Shown piece by piece: positions 1-10,021 of a stretch of 64,000 bases of DNA; position 1 is the first letter of the stretch, and each line of letters opens with the position of its first letter. The notes beneath the pieces are model-generated. The model had not been told where the DNA came from. It saw only the letters and a program-made list of their open reading frames with translations, and ran no database searches. Position numbers and translations under genes: made by a program. This DNA is from Sanguibacter keddieii DSM 10542 (lineage in GTDB: Bacteria; Actinomycetota; Actinomycetes; Actinomycetales; Cellulomonadaceae), in the NCBI RefSeq assembly GCF_000024925.1, contig NC_013521.1, positions 1,178,001-1,242,000 on the forward strand, read 5' to 3'.

Positions 1-1775
1 CCGGGGAGTCGACCGCCGTCGTGCACCTCGAGGTCCCGGGCGCCCCGCTCTGGTGGCCGGTCGGCTACGGCGAGCACCCCCTCTTCGACCTCTCGCTGAC
101 CCTCGGCACGACCGACGGCGAGACGCTCCAGACCTACGAGCGCCGCATCGGCTTCCGCACCGTCGAGCTCGACACGACTCCCGACGACGTCGGCACGCCC
201 TTCACGATCTCGGTCAACGGCCAGGCGGTCTTCGTCAAGGGCGCCAACTGGATCCCGGACGACCACCTGCTCACCCGCATCACCCGCGACCGCCTCGAGC
301 GACGCGTCGACCAGGCGCTCGACGCCAACATGAACCTGCTGCGCGTCTGGGGCGGCGGCATCTACGAGACCGAGGACTTCTACGACGTCTGCGACGAGCG
401 CGGCGTCATGGTCTGGCAGGACTTCCTCCTCGCCTGCGCGGCCTACCCGGAGGAGGAGCCGGTCTGGTCCGAGATGGAGGCCGAGGCGCGCGAGAACGTC
501 GCGCGGCTCACCCCGCACGCCTCGCTGGTGCTGTGGAACGGCGGCAACGAGAACCTCTGGGGCTACCTCGACTGGGGCTGGCAGCAGGACCTCGAGGGTC
601 GGACCTGGGGCTTCCGGTACTACACGGAGCTCTTCCCGGCGATCGTGGCCGAGCTCGACCCGACGCGCCCGTACTGCGACGGCTCGCCCTACAGCCCGGG
701 CTACAGCGCCGAGGTCGACGGCGGGGCGCCGACCTTCCACCCGAACGACGCGGACCACGGCACGCGTCACGAGTGGGAGGTGTGGAACCGCGTCGACTAC
801 ACCACCTACCGCGACCAGGTCCCGCGCTTCAGCTCGGAGTTCGGCTTCCAGGGGCCGCCCGCGTGGACCACGCTCACCCGGTCGATCCCGGAGGCGGCGC
901 TCACCAAGGAGTCGCCGGAGTTCCTGCTCCACCAGAAGGCCGCCGACGGCAACCTCAAGCTCGACCGCGGGCTCGAGCCGCACCTGCCCACGCCGTCGGC
1001 CTTCGACGACTGGCACTGGACCACCCAGCTCAACCAGGCGCACGCCGTGCAGTACGGCATCGAGCACTACCGCTCGTACTGGCCGCGGACGGCCGGCTCG
1101 ATCGTCTGGCAGCTCAACGACTGCTGGCCCGTGACGTCGTGGGCCGCGGTCGACGGCGACGAGCGGCCCAAGCCGCTGTTCTACGCGCTGCGCCACGCCT
1201 ACGCGGACCGGCTGCTCACCGTGCAGCCGCGCGAGGGTGTCCCGACCCTCGTGGTGGTCAACGACCACGCCGAGGCCTGGGAGGGCGAGGTGACGCTGCG
1301 TCGCGTGGACGTCACCGGCGCCGCGCAGGGCGAGACCGAGCAGGTCTCGGTCGCGGTGCCGGCGCGCTCGGTCCACGAGGTGCCGCTCTCGGCCGCGCTG
1401 ACGACCCCCGGTGACGCGACGCGCGAGGTGCTCGTCGCCGAGCTCGACGACGTCCGCGAGATCCACCTCTTCGCCGAGCCCAAGGACCTGGTGCTCGACC
1501 CGGCCGCGGTGGACGTCGAGGTCCGGGCCGTCGACGGTGGGCTCGTCGTCGACGTGTCGGCCGCGACCCTGGCCCTCGACGTGTCGGTCCTCGCCGACCG
1601 CATCGTCCCCGACGGGGTCGTCGACGACATGCTCGTCTCCCTGCTCCCGGGGGAGTCGCACACCTTTGTCGTGTCGAGCGGCACCGGGGTCTCGGCAGAA
1701 CGTGTCGCCGAGCTGGGCACGCCGGAGTCCGTGGCGTCGGTGGTCCGGTCGGTCAACAGCTGCGCGAGGTCCTGA
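1..1775 (+). CDS. Beta-mannosidase, GH2 family (5'-truncated by window edge)
   Basis: The reading frame is open from the first bases and ends in TGA at 1773-1775, so only the C-terminal ~590 residues are present (GH2 mannosidases are usually 820-880). It should hydrolyse terminal beta-D-mannose from manno-oligosaccharides. Visible GH2 signatures are FVKGANWIPDD, LLRVWGGGIYE, WNGGNENLWGY with the acid/base Glu after Asn, and FSSEFGFQG with the nucleophile Glu. A beta-sandwich-like C-terminal part follows. I see no signal peptide because the N-terminus is missing. The next gene is a GH1 beta-glucosidase on the same strand beyond a strong hairpin, suggesting an oligosaccharide-use locus. Beta-mannosidase is preferred over other GH2 enzymes because of the WGGGIYE and GNENLWGY context. 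Confidence 0.9.
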   Translation, partial: GESTAVVHLEVPGAPLWWPVGYGEHPLFDLSLTLGTTDGETLQTYERRIGFRTVELDTTPDDVGTPFTISVNGQAVFVKGANWIPDDHLLTRITRDRLERRVDQALDANMNLLRVWGGGIYETEDFYDVCDERGVMVWQDFLLACAAYPEEEPVWSEMEAEARENVARLTPHASLVLWNGGNENLWGYLDWGWQQDLEGRTWGFRYYTELFPAIVAELDPTRPYCDGSPYSPGYSAEVDGGAPTFHPNDADHGTRHEWEVWNRVDYTTYRDQVPRFSSEFGFQGPPAWTTLTRSIPEAALTKESPEFLLHQKAADGNLKLDRGLEPHLPTPSAFDDWHWTTQLNQAHAVQYGIEHYRSYWPRTAGSIVWQLNDCWPVTSWAAVDGDERPKPLFYALRHAYADRLLTVQPREGVPTLVVVNDHAEAWEGEVTLRRVDVTGAAQGETEQVSVAVPARSVHEVPLSAALTTPGDATREVLVAELDDVREIHLFAEPKDLVLDPAAVDVEVRAVDGGLVVDVSAATLALDVSVLADRIVPDGVVDDMLVSLLPGESHTFVVSSGTGVSAERVAELGTPESVASVVRSVNSCARS

Positions 1776-1813
1776 GCCCACGAGGCCTGGCCTCGACACC
1801 CCGCCCCTCCGGG

Positions 1814-1865
1814 ACGGGACACGCCGGCGGGGTATCCCACGAGGTACCTCGCCGGCCTGTCCCGT
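1814..1865. terminator. Long hairpin terminator after the beta-mannosidase gene
   Basis: Arms 1814-1834 and 1845-1865 pair over 21 positions with two mismatches around a 10-nt loop. No T-tract follows, as is common in GC-rich actinobacteria. It lies 39 nt after the stop codon. Its core resembles the palindromes at 28475-28540 and 38958-39019. Confidence 0.7.
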
Positions 1866-1905
1866 ACCCCGGGACGGAGGACGGCCTGGCGTGGTCAGGT
1901 CGAGA

Positions 1906-1928
1906 TAGGGTCGGGGCGAAGCGCTTCG
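1906..1928 (+). promoter_or_regulatory. Putative -10 box and LacI-type operator of the GH1 gene
   Basis: TAGGGT (1906-1911) can serve as a -10 box. It is followed by the perfect 12-bp palindrome CGAAGCGCTTCG (1917-1928), whose central GCGC and AAGCGCTT core match the form of LacI-family operators that control glucosidase genes in actinobacteria. The palindrome would cover the transcription start, so repression by blocking is expected. The regulator gene is not in this window. Confidence 0.55.
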
Positions 1929-1959
1929 ACGACGAGCGCCGCACACATCGAGGAGAGTC

Positions 1960-3399
1960 ATGACCGCAGCAGGCACCGCCGCCCGCCAGTTCCCCGCAGA
2001 CTTCGTCTGGGGTTCCGCGACGGCCTCGTACCAGATCGAGGGAGCAGCGACCGAGGGAGGCCGCGGCCCGTCCATCTGGGACACGTTCTCGCACACCCCC
2101 GGCAAGACGCTCAACGGCGACACCGGCGACCAGGCCGACGACCACTACCACCGGTGGGCCGAGGACGTGCAGCACATCAAGGACCTCGGGCTCGACGCCT
2201 ACAGGTTCTCGATCTCGTGGTCGCGCGTGCAGCCCGGCGGCACGGGGGAGTTCAACCCCGAGGGCATCGCCTTCTACTCGGCGCTCGTCGACGGCCTCCT
2301 CGAGGCCGGGGTCAGGCCCGTCGTCACGCTCTACCACTGGGACCTCCCGCAGGAGCTCGAGGACGAGGGCGGCTGGGCCAACCGCGCGACCGCCGAGGCC
2401 TTCGCGGTCTACGCCCGCCGCATGGCCGAGGAGCTCGGCGACCGGATCGACGTCTGGACCACCCTCAACGAGCCCTGGTGCTCCGCCTACCTCGGGTACG
2501 GGTCGGGCGTCCACGCGCCGGGCCGCACCGAGCCCGCGGCCGCGCTCGCCGCGGTCCACCACCTCAACCTCGCCCACGGCCTCGCGGCCCTCGCGATCCG
2601 TGAGGTCCTCGGCGACGCCGCCAAGGTGTCCATCACGCTCAACCTGCACGTGATCCGCCCCGACGACCCCGCCTCGGCGGCCGACCTCGACGCCGTGCGG
2701 AAGATCGACGCCCTCGCCAACCGGGCTTTCCTCGGCCCGGCGCTCGACGGCGCCTACCCCGACGACCTCCTCGCCGACACCGCGCACGTGACCGACTGGT
2801 CCTTCGTGCTCCCGGGCGACGGTGAGATCACCCGCCAGCGCCTCGACGTGCTGGGCGTCAACTACTACTCGACCGTCCGCGTCCGTCACTTCGAGGGCGA
2901 CGGCGAGGCCGCGCAGAACGACGGCCACGGCGCCTCGGCGGCCTCCCCGTGGATCGGCGTCACCGACGTCGAGTTCCTCCAGCAGCCGGGCCCCTACACG
3001 GCGATGGGCTGGAACATCGATCCCGCCGGCATGACCGAGCTGCTGCTCACCGTCCGCGACGCCTACCCCGAGCAGCCGATGATGATCACCGAGAACGGCG
3101 CCGCGTTCTACGACGAGGTCTCCGACGACGGCCGCGTGCACGACCCGCTGCGGGTGTCCTACCTGCACGACCACGTCGACGCAGTCGGCGCGGCCATCGA
3201 CGCCGGCGCCGACGTCCGCGGGTACTTCGCCTGGTCGCTCCTCGACAACTTCGAGTGGGGCTACGGCTACGACCGCCGCTTCGGCATCGTCCGCGTCGAC
3301 TACGACACCTTCGAGCGCACCTGGAAGGACTCGGCGTTCTGGTACCGGACCCTCGCCACCACCGGCACGCTGCCGGCCGTGGACGACGTCCGGTACTGA
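1960..3399 (+). CDS. Beta-glucosidase, GH1 family
   Basis: The 479-residue protein has normal GH1 length and should hydrolyse beta-glucosides such as cellobiose in the cytoplasm; no signal peptide is seen. Family landmarks are [15 protein letters not shown] at the N-terminus, [27 protein letters not shown] with the acid/base Glu, MITENGAAF with the nucleophile Glu, and [13 protein letters not shown] near the C-terminus. ATG at 1960 is preceded by GAGGAG at 1950-1955. A perfect LacI-type palindrome just upstream suggests induction by a beta-glucoside. A strong hairpin follows the stop codon, so it is probably monocistronic. Confidence 0.95.
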   Translation: MTAAGTAARQFPADFVWGSATASYQIEGAATEGGRGPSIWDTFSHTPGKTLNGDTGDQADDHYHRWAEDVQHIKDLGLDAYRFSISWSRVQPGGTGEFNPEGIAFYSALVDGLLEAGVRPVVTLYHWDLPQELEDEGGWANRATAEAFAVYARRMAEELGDRIDVWTTLNEPWCSAYLGYGSGVHAPGRTEPAAALAAVHHLNLAHGLAALAIREVLGDAAKVSITLNLHVIRPDDPASAADLDAVRKIDALANRAFLGPALDGAYPDDLLADTAHVTDWSFVLPGDGEITRQRLDVLGVNYYSTVRVRHFEGDGEAAQNDGHGASAASPWIGVTDVEFLQQPGPYTAMGWNIDPAGMTELLLTVRDAYPEQPMMITENGAAFYDEVSDDGRVHDPLRVSYLHDHVDAVGAAIDAGADVRGYFAWSLLDNFEWGYGYDRRFGIVRVDYDTFERTWKDSAFWYRTLATTGTLPAVDDVRY

Positions 3400-3417
3400 C
3401 ACCGGCGTACCACCTCC

Positions 3418-3457
3418 GGCCCCGTCGGCACCCTCACCAGGGGGTGCCGGCGGGGCC
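3418..3457 (+). terminator. Terminator of the GH1 gene
   Basis: A 16-bp stem (3418-3433 with 3442-3457, one G-T wobble) with a short loop begins 19 nt after the stop codon. Confidence 0.7.
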
Positions 3458-3774
3458 GACGTGCGTCGTCCGCCAGACACGCCGAGGTGCGTTGCACGCA
3501 GCACCTTTTCACCCGCCCCTGGAGGCTGCGGTGACGGTCGTCTCATCGTCCCTGTCCACCGGTGGTGGACGGCCGTCGTCCACAGGCGGTGGACAGCCGC
3601 CAGACCTCGTCGGGACCAGGGCGCGAGAGGGGGCGAGCGCCGGATGTCAGGGGTCCCGGGGATACTCGACGAGGCGGTGAGGCAGCGCTCTGCACCGCTG
3701 CGCCGCGAGGGCGACGGGGCCCTCGGTGGTTGTCCACACCGTCATCCACACCTGTGTGTCTCTCGCGACACGCG
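3458..3774. promoter_or_regulatory. Gene-free region with DnaA-box-like motifs upstream of nrdHIE
   Basis: No convincing gene lies between the GH1 terminator and nrdH. The region holds 9-mers close to the actinobacterial DnaA box: TTGTCCACA (3730-3738), TCATCCACA (3742-3750), TCGTCCACA (3576-3584), CTGTCCACC (3552-3560) and its inverse GGTGGACAG (3588-3596). Some form inverted pairs, such as GTCCACC-ggt-GGTGGAC at 3554-3570. In E. coli DnaA regulates the nrd promoter; a similar role here is an inference. Confidence 0.5.
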
Positions 3775-3822
3775 GTACCAGTTCTAGGGGTGGTCAACGG
3801 GTCGAGGCACTAGGTATAGTGG
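3775..3822 (+). promoter_or_regulatory. Tandem NrdR-box-like sites and nrd promoter
   Basis: Two 16-bp sites, GTACCAGTTCTAGGGG (3775-3790) and GCACTAGGTATAGTGG (3807-3822), have cores CCAGTTCTAG and CTAGGTATAG spaced exactly 32 bp apart, about three helical turns. This is the usual arrangement for NrdR, the ATP/dATP-sensing repressor of ribonucleotide reductase genes. The second site has CACTA/TAGTG arms and contains TATAGT (3815-3820), a good -10 box, so repressor binding would block RNA polymerase. The first site is degenerate. Confidence 0.6.
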
Positions 3823-3997
3823 TTACACGCCCAGCGCGCAGGTCAGCACACAAGCCGCGCGAGGGCTCAGACACCGCAGCACGACACGCCACACAGCTCT
3901 GGGGAACCCGCCGATCAGGCCTCACCACTGCAGCGTCGGCAGCGCACCACCAGCTACCCACGGGCTTCCCCAGCCCCTCACCTCGAGGAGACTCCGC

Positions 3998-4243
3998 ATG
4001 AGCATCACGGTCTACAGCAAGCCGGCGTGCGTCCAGTGCGACGCGACGTACCGAGCCCTCGACAAGAAGGGCATCGACTACACCATCGTCGACATCAGCG
4101 CGGACCCGGAAGCCCTCGAGATGGTCCGCGGCCTCGGCTACCTCCAGGCCCCCGTCGTCGTCGCCGGCGACGAGCACTGGTCCGGGTTCCGCCCCGACCA
4201 GATCAACGCGCTCGCGGCCAAGGTGTCCGCGTCCGTCGCCTGA
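3998..4243 (+). CDS. nrdH: NrdH redoxin (glutaredoxin-like electron donor to class Ib RNR)
   Basis: The 81-residue protein has a thioredoxin fold with redox motif CVQC at residues 11-14 and the NrdH signature WSGFRPD near residue 62, as well as YLQAPVVV in the middle. It reduces the C-terminal cysteine pair of NrdE and is itself reduced by thioredoxin reductase. ATG is preceded by GAGGAG with 8-nt spacing. The leader from the proposed promoter is about 170 nt long. It is the first gene of nrdH-nrdI-nrdE; only 17 nt separate it from nrdI. Confidence 0.97.
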   Translation: MSITVYSKPACVQCDATYRALDKKGIDYTIVDISADPEALEMVRGLGYLQAPVVVAGDEHWSGFRPDQINALAAKVSASVA

Positions 4244-4260
4244 CCCCACAGGTCCCTGAC

Positions 4261-4677
4261 GTGGCACGCCTCGTCTACTTCTCCAGCACCTCGGAGAACA
4301 CCCACAGGTTCGTCCAGAAGCTCGACGTCGAGGCGCAGCGCATCCCGCTGCGCCCGGCGGACGGGTTTCTCCAGGTCGACGAGCCCTACGTCCTGGTCGT
4401 CCCGACCTACGGCGGAGGCAACGACGGCGGGGCAGTGCCCCGTCAGGTCGTCAAGTTCCTCAACGACCAGCAGAACCGGTCGCTCATCCGGGGCGTCATC
4501 GCCGCCGGGAACACCAACTTCGGCGAGGCCTACTGCCTCGCCGGCGCCATCGTCTCCCAGAAGTGCTCCGTGCCGTACCTCTACGGCTTCGAGCTCCTCG
4601 GGACGACCGAGGACGTTCTCCGCGTCCGCGAAGGATTGGAACAGTTTTGGCAACGACAGTCACTGAAGTCGGCCTAG
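4261..4677 (+). CDS. nrdI: NrdI flavodoxin-like protein
   Basis: This 138-residue flavodoxin-like protein supplies the oxidant that builds the Mn(III)2-tyrosyl radical cofactor in NrdF. It starts [15 protein letters not shown], the FMN phosphate-binding loop, and carries VPTYGGG and [16 protein letters not shown]. The GTG at 4261 is chosen because the family starts right before LVYFSS; the nearby Shine-Dalgarno sequence (ACAGG) is weak, so coupling to nrdH translation is likely. Its 3' end overlaps the nrdE start by 31 nt. Confidence 0.93.
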   Translation: MARLVYFSSTSENTHRFVQKLDVEAQRIPLRPADGFLQVDEPYVLVVPTYGGGNDGGAVPRQVVKFLNDQQNRSLIRGVIAAGNTNFGEAYCLAGAIVSQKCSVPYLYGFELLGTTEDVLRVREGLEQFWQRQSLKSA

Positions 4678-6791
4678 AGACCGAGCTCGACTACCACTCG
4701 CTCAACGCGATGCTCAACCTCTACGGACCGGACGGCGAGATCCAGTTCGACAAGGACCGGCAGGCTGCGCGGCAGTACTTCCTGCAGCACGTCAACCAGA
4801 ACACGGTCTTCTTCCACAGCCTCGAGGAGAAGCTCGAGTACCTCGTCGAGAACAAGTACTACGAGCCCGAGATCCTCGCGAAGTACACCCCCGCCTTCGT
4901 GAAGTCGCTCTTCGACCTCGCGTACTCCAAGAAGTTCCGCTTCGAGACCTTCCTCGGCGCCTTCAAGTACTACACCTCGTACACGCTCAAGACCTTCGAC
5001 GGCAAGCGCTACCTCGAGCGCTTCGAAGACCGCGTCTGCATGGTGGCCCTGACCCTCGCCGACGGCGACGAGACCACGGCCGTCAACGTCGTCGAGGAGA
5101 TCATCGCCGGGCGCTTCCAGCCCGCCACCCCCACCTTCCTCAACTCGGGCAAGGCGCAGCGCGGCGAGGCCGTCTCCTGCTTCCTCCTCCGCATCGAGGA
5201 CAACATGGAGTCGATCGCCCGCGGCATCAACTCCGCCCTCCAGCTCTCCAAGCGCGGCGGCGGCGTCGCCCTCCTGCTCAGCAACATCCGTGAGCACGGC
5301 GCACCCATCAAGCACATCGAGAACCAGTCCTCCGGCGTCATCCCCGTGATGAAGCTCCTCGAAGACTCCTTCTCCTACGCCAACCAGCTCGGAGCGCGCC
5401 AGGGCGCCGGAGCCGTGTACCTGCACGCGCACCACCCCGACATCATGCGGTTCCTCGACACCAAGCGTGAGAACGCCGACGAGAAGATCCGCATCAAGAC
5501 GCTCTCGCTCGGTGTCGTCATCCCCGACATCACCTTCGAGCTCGCCCGCAAGAACGAGGACATGTACCTCTTCTCGCCCTACGACGTCGAGCGCGTCTAC
5601 GGCAAGCCCTTCGCCGACGTCGCCATCTCCGAGAAGTACCACGAGATGGTCGACGACGGACGCATCCGCAAGACGAAGATCAAGGCCCGCGAGTTCTTCC
5701 AGACCCTCGCCGAGCTCCAGTTCGAGTCCGGCTACCCGTACGTCATGTTCGAGGACACCGTCAACGCGGCCAACCCCATCAAGGGCCGCATCACGCACTC
5801 GAACCTCTGCTCCGAGATCCTCCAGGTCTCGACCCCGTCGACCTACAACGACGACCTCTCGTACGAGCACATCGGGCGCGACATCTCCTGCAACCTCGGC
5901 TCCATGAACATCGCCAAGGCCATGGACTCGCCCGACTTCGCCAAGACCATCGACACCGCGATCCGTGCCCTCACCGCCGTCTCCGACCAGACGAGCATCG
6001 ACTCCGTCCCGTCGATCCGACGCGCCAACGAGTCCGGCCACGCCATCGGCCTCGGCCAGATGAACCTCCACGGCTACCTCGCACGCGAGCGGGTGTTCTA
6101 CGGCTCCGAAGAGGGCATCGACTTCACCAACATCTACTTCTACACGGTCGCCTTCCACGCGATCGCAGCGTCCAACCGCCTCGCCATCGAGCGCAAGCGC
6201 TTCTTCGGCGGGTTCGAGGACTCCAAGTACGCCACCGGCGAGTACTTCGACAAGTACACCGACCAGGTGTGGGAGCCCGCCACCGACCGCGTCCGCCAGA
6301 TCTTCGCCGACGCCGGCGTGCACATCCCCACCCAGCAGGACTGGGCCGAGCTCAAGGCATCCGTCATGGAGCACGGCATCTACAACCAGAACCTCCAGGC
6401 CGTGCCGCCGACCGGTTCCATCAGCTACATCAACAACTCGACCTCCTCGATCCACCCCGTGGCCTCGAAGATCGAGATCCGCAAGGAAGGCAAGATCGGG
6501 CGCGTCTACTACCCGGCGCCGTACCTCACCAACGACAACCTGGAGTACTACCAGGACGCGTACGAGATCGGCTACGAGAAGATCATCGACACCTACGCCG
6601 CGGCCACGCAGCACGTCGACCAGGGACTCTCGCTCACGCTGTTCTTCAAGGACACCGCGACCACGCGTGACGTCAACCGCGCGCAGATCTACGCGTGGCG
6701 CAAGGGGATCAAGACGCTGTACTACATCCGGTTGCGTCAGCTGGCGCTGGAGGGGACCGAGGTCGAGGGTTGCGTCTCCTGCATGCTGTGA
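4647..6791 (+). CDS. nrdE: Ribonucleoside-diphosphate reductase class Ib, alpha subunit
   Basis: The 714-residue catalytic subunit reduces ribonucleoside diphosphates to deoxyribonucleotides. Recognised parts are an N-terminal ~100-residue domain lacking an ATP cone, [16 protein letters not shown] and the first active-site Cys in AVSCFLL, NLCSEI with the second active-site Cys, [18 protein letters not shown], and the C-terminal redox tail CVSCML that NrdH reduces. TTG at 4647 is selected because AAGGA (4631-4635) lies about 11 nt upstream and it gives the family's usual N-terminus; this start lies inside nrdI. Codon use is like the neighbours. A very long hairpin follows the stop. Confidence 0.96.
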   Translation: MATTVTEVGLETELDYHSLNAMLNLYGPDGEIQFDKDRQAARQYFLQHVNQNTVFFHSLEEKLEYLVENKYYEPEILAKYTPAFVKSLFDLAYSKKFRFETFLGAFKYYTSYTLKTFDGKRYLERFEDRVCMVALTLADGDETTAVNVVEEIIAGRFQPATPTFLNSGKAQRGEAVSCFLLRIEDNMESIARGINSALQLSKRGGGVALLLSNIREHGAPIKHIENQSSGVIPVMKLLEDSFSYANQLGARQGAGAVYLHAHHPDIMRFLDTKRENADEKIRIKTLSLGVVIPDITFELARKNEDMYLFSPYDVERVYGKPFADVAISEKYHEMVDDGRIRKTKIKAREFFQTLAELQFESGYPYVMFEDTVNAANPIKGRITHSNLCSEILQVSTPSTYNDDLSYEHIGRDISCNLGSMNIAKAMDSPDFAKTIDTAIRALTAVSDQTSIDSVPSIRRANESGHAIGLGQMNLHGYLARERVFYGSEEGIDFTNIYFYTVAFHAIAASNRLAIERKRFFGGFEDSKYATGEYFDKYTDQVWEPATDRVRQIFADAGVHIPTQQDWAELKASVMEHGIYNQNLQAVPPTGSISYINNSTSSIHPVASKIEIRKEGKIGRVYYPAPYLTNDNLEYYQDAYEIGYEKIIDTYAAATQHVDQGLSLTLFFKDTATTRDVNRAQIYAWRKGIKTLYYIRLRQLALEGTEVEGCVSCML

Positions 6792-6802
6792 TGCTGTAGT
6801 CC

Positions 6803-6891
6803 GCACCTTCCGCGGACGAGGTCTGCGATCGCCGGGCCGCAGGCGGCCTGCCAGGCCCACCACGATCGCAGACCTCGTCCGCTCCAGGTGC
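6803..6891 (+). terminator. Very long hairpin after nrdE
   Basis: Perfect 20-bp arms 6812-6831 and 6863-6882 surround an inner GGGCC/GGCCC stem and continue outward as GCACCT (6803-6808) with AGGTGC (6886-6891) across a small internal loop. It separates nrdHIE from nrdF. Confidence 0.7.
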
Positions 6892-6968
6892 TACCTCGTG
6901 ACCTCGCCGGCGTGCGGCTGGGTGAGCGTTGCGGGGTGCTGTGTCGGGTGTGACTGCTGTTGCCTCGA

Positions 6969-6997
6969 ACCGCTCCAGGCGCTCAGCCTGGAGCGGT
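6969..6997 (+). terminator. Second hairpin between nrdE and nrdF
   Basis: Perfect 12-bp arms 6969-6980 and 6986-6997 around a 5-nt loop, 90 nt after the first hairpin and 113 nt before nrdF. No gene is seen in 6792-7110. The hairpin may stop read-through or shape the nrdF leader. Confidence 0.5.
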
Positions 6998-7062
6998 CTG
7001 GTGGGAACGTAGGGTGTTGCTGGAAGCCAGTGGGTTCGTGCCTGCTGGTGTGTGGTTCTTGA

Positions 7063-8088
<1,026 letters not shown>

Positions 8089-8104
8089 CCCCGGTCTGAA
8101 CGAC

Positions 8105-8147
8105 CAGAGCCCCCGTCCGACCCCGAGAGGGGCGGGCGGGGGCTCTG
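8105..8147 (+). terminator. Terminator of nrdF
   Basis: A stem-loop formed by 8105-8124 and 8129-8147 (10-bp outer perfect stem, weaker inner stem with GAGA-containing loop) starts 17 nt after the nrdF stop, before the convergent phosphoribosyltransferase gene. Confidence 0.65.
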
Positions 8148-8230
8148 TCGTCTGTGCGAGGCCGCGAAGAGCTCCGAGAGGCAGCTCTCGCAGGCGGGAG
8201 GAGGTCAGGGGCTGGTCGGTCCCGTGGGTG

Positions 8231-8743
8231 TCACTCGGGAGCAGCGGTGTGCGCGCCCTCGACGGGCGGCTGGGCGGACCAGGGGAAGGTGATCCACAGG
8301 TCCGTGTCCTTCCACGAGTAGTCCGGCGTGACGATGGAGCGAGGCTTGGAGTACAGGACCGCGGAGCGGGCCTCCACGCCCTTGGCCGCCATCATCCGCA
8401 TCACGAGCTCGAGGGTGCGGCCCGAGTCGGCCACGTCGTCGACGACGAGGACCTTCGAGCCGGGCAGCTCCGAGGTGTCCATGAGGGGCGGCAGGACGCG
8501 CGGGTCCGGGAGGGTCTCGCCGATGTCCGTGTAGAACTCGACGTTGAGCGTCCCGACGCCCTTGGTGCCCAGGGCGTAGGCGACAGCACCACCGGGGAGC
8601 AGGCCGCCCCGGGCGACCGCGACGACGACGTCGGGGAGGAACCCGCTCGCCACCACCTTCTCGGCCAGCTCACGCGAGGCGACACCGAAGGTCTCCCACG
8701 TCAGGACTTCACGGGCAGGGCTGGGGGTGCTGAGTTCGCTCAC
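8231..8743 (-). CDS. Phosphoribosyltransferase (xanthine/guanine PRTase-like)
   Basis: This 170-residue type I phosphoribosyltransferase probably salvages a purine base using PRPP. The PRPP loop is VLVVDDVADSGRT, and an upstream VVAVARGGLLPG loop is typical of Gpt/hypoxanthine-type enzymes. The C-terminal ILP-like hood ends in WITFPWS, seen in xanthine-guanine PRTases. The GTG at 8743 begins VSELSTPS; a longer upstream reading is low-complexity and unlikely. TATCGT (8750-8755 on this strand) ends 6 nt before the GTG, so the transcript may be leaderless. The exact base cannot be told from sequence. Confidence 0.85.
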   Translation of the reverse strand: MSELSTPSPAREVLTWETFGVASRELAEKVVASGFLPDVVVAVARGGLLPGGAVAYALGTKGVGTLNVEFYTDIGETLPDPRVLPPLMDTSELPGSKVLVVDDVADSGRTLELVMRMMAAKGVEARSAVLYSKPRSIVTPDYSWKDTDLWITFPWSAQPPVEGAHTAAPE

Positions 8744-8749
8744 CCCCCA

Positions 8750-8755
8750 ACGATA
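8750..8755 (-). promoter_or_regulatory. -10 box of a possible leaderless promoter (PRTase)
   Basis: TATCGT on the minus strand ends 6 nt before the GTG at 8743. No -35 box is obvious. A G-run next to the start could act as a weak ribosome site instead. Confidence 0.4.
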
Positions 8756-8837
8756 CGGGGCGCACCGCACCCCGGGGTGCGACCGAAGGTCCTGGGCGGC
8801 GTCCGCTGACCCGCGCCGCCGACGCGCCCCCCAGACG

Positions 8838-8874
8838 CCGAGAGCCCCGGACCGCAAGGGTCCGGGGCTCTCGG
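8838..8874 (-). terminator. Terminator of the FKBP lipoprotein gene
   Basis: Perfect 16-bp arms 8838-8853 and 8859-8874 with a 5-nt loop lie 16 nt past the FKBP stop codon. Confidence 0.8.
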
Positions 8875-8890
8875 TCGAGCGGTGCTGGCG

Positions 8891-9853
8891 TCAGCCCGCG
8901 CGGAGGATGTCCACGACGAACACGAGGTCGTCGTCCTTGAGCTCGCTGCCCTCGCTCGCGCCGTACGCGAGGTCCTTCGGGATGACCAGGAGCACCTGGC
9001 TGCCGACCGTCTGGCCGACGAGGCCCTGGTCCCAGCCCGCGATGACCTGGCCGGAGCCGAGGCCGTTCACGACGAACGGTGCGCCGCGCTCCCACGAGGA
9101 GTCGAACTGCTCGCCGTCGGCGACCTTCCAGCCCGTGTACTGGACCTGGACGTTCTGGCCCTCGGTCACGACCGGGCCGGTGCCCTTGATGAGCGTCTGC
9201 GCGACGAGCTCGGCCGGAGCGGTGTAGCCGTCCGGGATCGAGATGCTCGGCGCGCCGTCCTCGGCCAGGGTGACGGTCGGCAGACCGTCGGCCGGGGCGA
9301 CGACCTCGCCCTCGGCGCGGGTCGGGGTGTCGCGCACGCTCACCGAGTCGAAGACGTACAGGTAGGTGGCGCCATCAGAGCCCGTCTGGGCGAAGAGGAT
9401 GCGGGTGCCGACCTTCTTGCCGACGAGGGCCTCCTGCAGGGCAGGGACGCCGGAGAAGTCGGTCGCCAGGTCCCACTCGGGGGCGGCCTCCTCGGACCAG
9501 CTGGAGTCGACGACCGTGCCGTCGGCCGCGTTGTAGACGACGGACTGCATCGACGCGAGGCTCGCCTCGGTCATCTCGTCGCCGGTGCCCTCGTCGAGGA
9601 CCCGCACGGTCGGTGCCGTGACGGTGAGCGGCGACTCGAACTCGAGAGTCGGCTCGGTGCCGGCGTCACCGGTCACGGTGACGGCGTCGAGGGCCGCGAC
9701 GTCCTCGGCGGTGGGTTCTGGAGCCTCGGCCGCAGCGTCGGTCGCGCTGGCCGAGGGGGTGGCGTCGTCTCCGTCGGAGCTTCCGCATCCCGCGAGGAGG
9801 AGCGCGGTGGCGATGGTGAGCGCGGTCACTCCGCGCGCGGTGCGGTGCTTCAA
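8891..9853 (-). CDS. FKBP-type peptidyl-prolyl isomerase lipoprotein
   Basis: The 320-residue protein starts with a lipoprotein signal (KHR, hydrophobic ALTIATALLLAGC lipobox, Cys about residue 24), then a Ser/Asp/Ala-rich linker. A C-terminal FKBP domain (about residues 215-320) shows VQVQYTGW, FDSSWERG, VIAGWDQGLVG and AYG; a degenerate FKBP-like domain (DGTVVDSSW, ALQEALVGKKVGTRILF) precedes it at about 85-190. It should help fold secreted proteins outside the membrane. TTG at 9853 is chosen because GAAGGA sits 8 nt upstream and the signal peptide begins directly after it. The same double-FKBP lipoprotein layout is common in Micrococcales. Confidence 0.9.
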   Translation of the reverse strand: MKHRTARGVTALTIATALLLAGCGSSDGDDATPSASATDAAAEAPEPTAEDVAALDAVTVTGDAGTEPTLEFESPLTVTAPTVRVLDEGTGDEMTEASLASMQSVVYNAADGTVVDSSWSEEAAPEWDLATDFSGVPALQEALVGKKVGTRILFAQTGSDGATYLYVFDSVSVRDTPTRAEGEVVAPADGLPTVTLAEDGAPSISIPDGYTAPAELVAQTLIKGTGPVVTEGQNVQVQYTGWKVADGEQFDSSWERGAPFVVNGLGSGQVIAGWDQGLVGQTVGSQVLLVIPKDLAYGASEGSELKDDDLVFVVDILRAG

Positions 9854-10009
9854 GACGTCAGTCCTTCGATCCGGGGATGTGCCGCGGTCAACGGCCTCGA
9901 CAACTGTAGCCCCCCTCTCTGTGCGGAGCCTGGACCGCACGAGCCCCTACGACCCGTGCACCGACCGTGCACACGACGAGCACGGCTGGTCGCCCCGGCG
10001 CCGGCAGGG

Positions 10010-10015
10010 GAGAAT
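10010..10015 (+). promoter_or_regulatory. -10-like box before the zinc-ribbon gene
   Basis: GAGAAT is followed by GGTCCG and then the ATG at 10022, the same layout as other leaderless candidates here. GGGGAG (10007-10012) overlaps it and could instead be a ribosome-binding site. Confidence 0.3.
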
Positions 10016-10021
10016 GGTCCG

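Noticed and set aside
1753-3546. Long open frame on the minus strand opposite the GH1 gene
   Set aside because: It is Val/Gly/Arg/Asp-rich with no domain signals, the usual antisense shadow of a GC-rich gene; the plus strand encodes a textbook GH1 enzyme.
3822-3997. Possible cobalamin riboswitch in the long nrdH leader
   Set aside because: A GGGGAA and a CACTG word are present, but the B12-box consensus and the paired helices around it are missing.
4563-4646. Upstream extension of nrdE to an earlier ATG
   Set aside because: It would lie inside nrdI in another frame and give Arg/Pro-rich sequence unlike any NrdE; TTG at 4647 with AAGGA upstream fits the family.
4674-6863. Long minus-strand frame opposite nrdE
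   Set aside because: Composition is repetitive Val/Asp/Leu/Glu; nrdE is unmistakable on the other strand.
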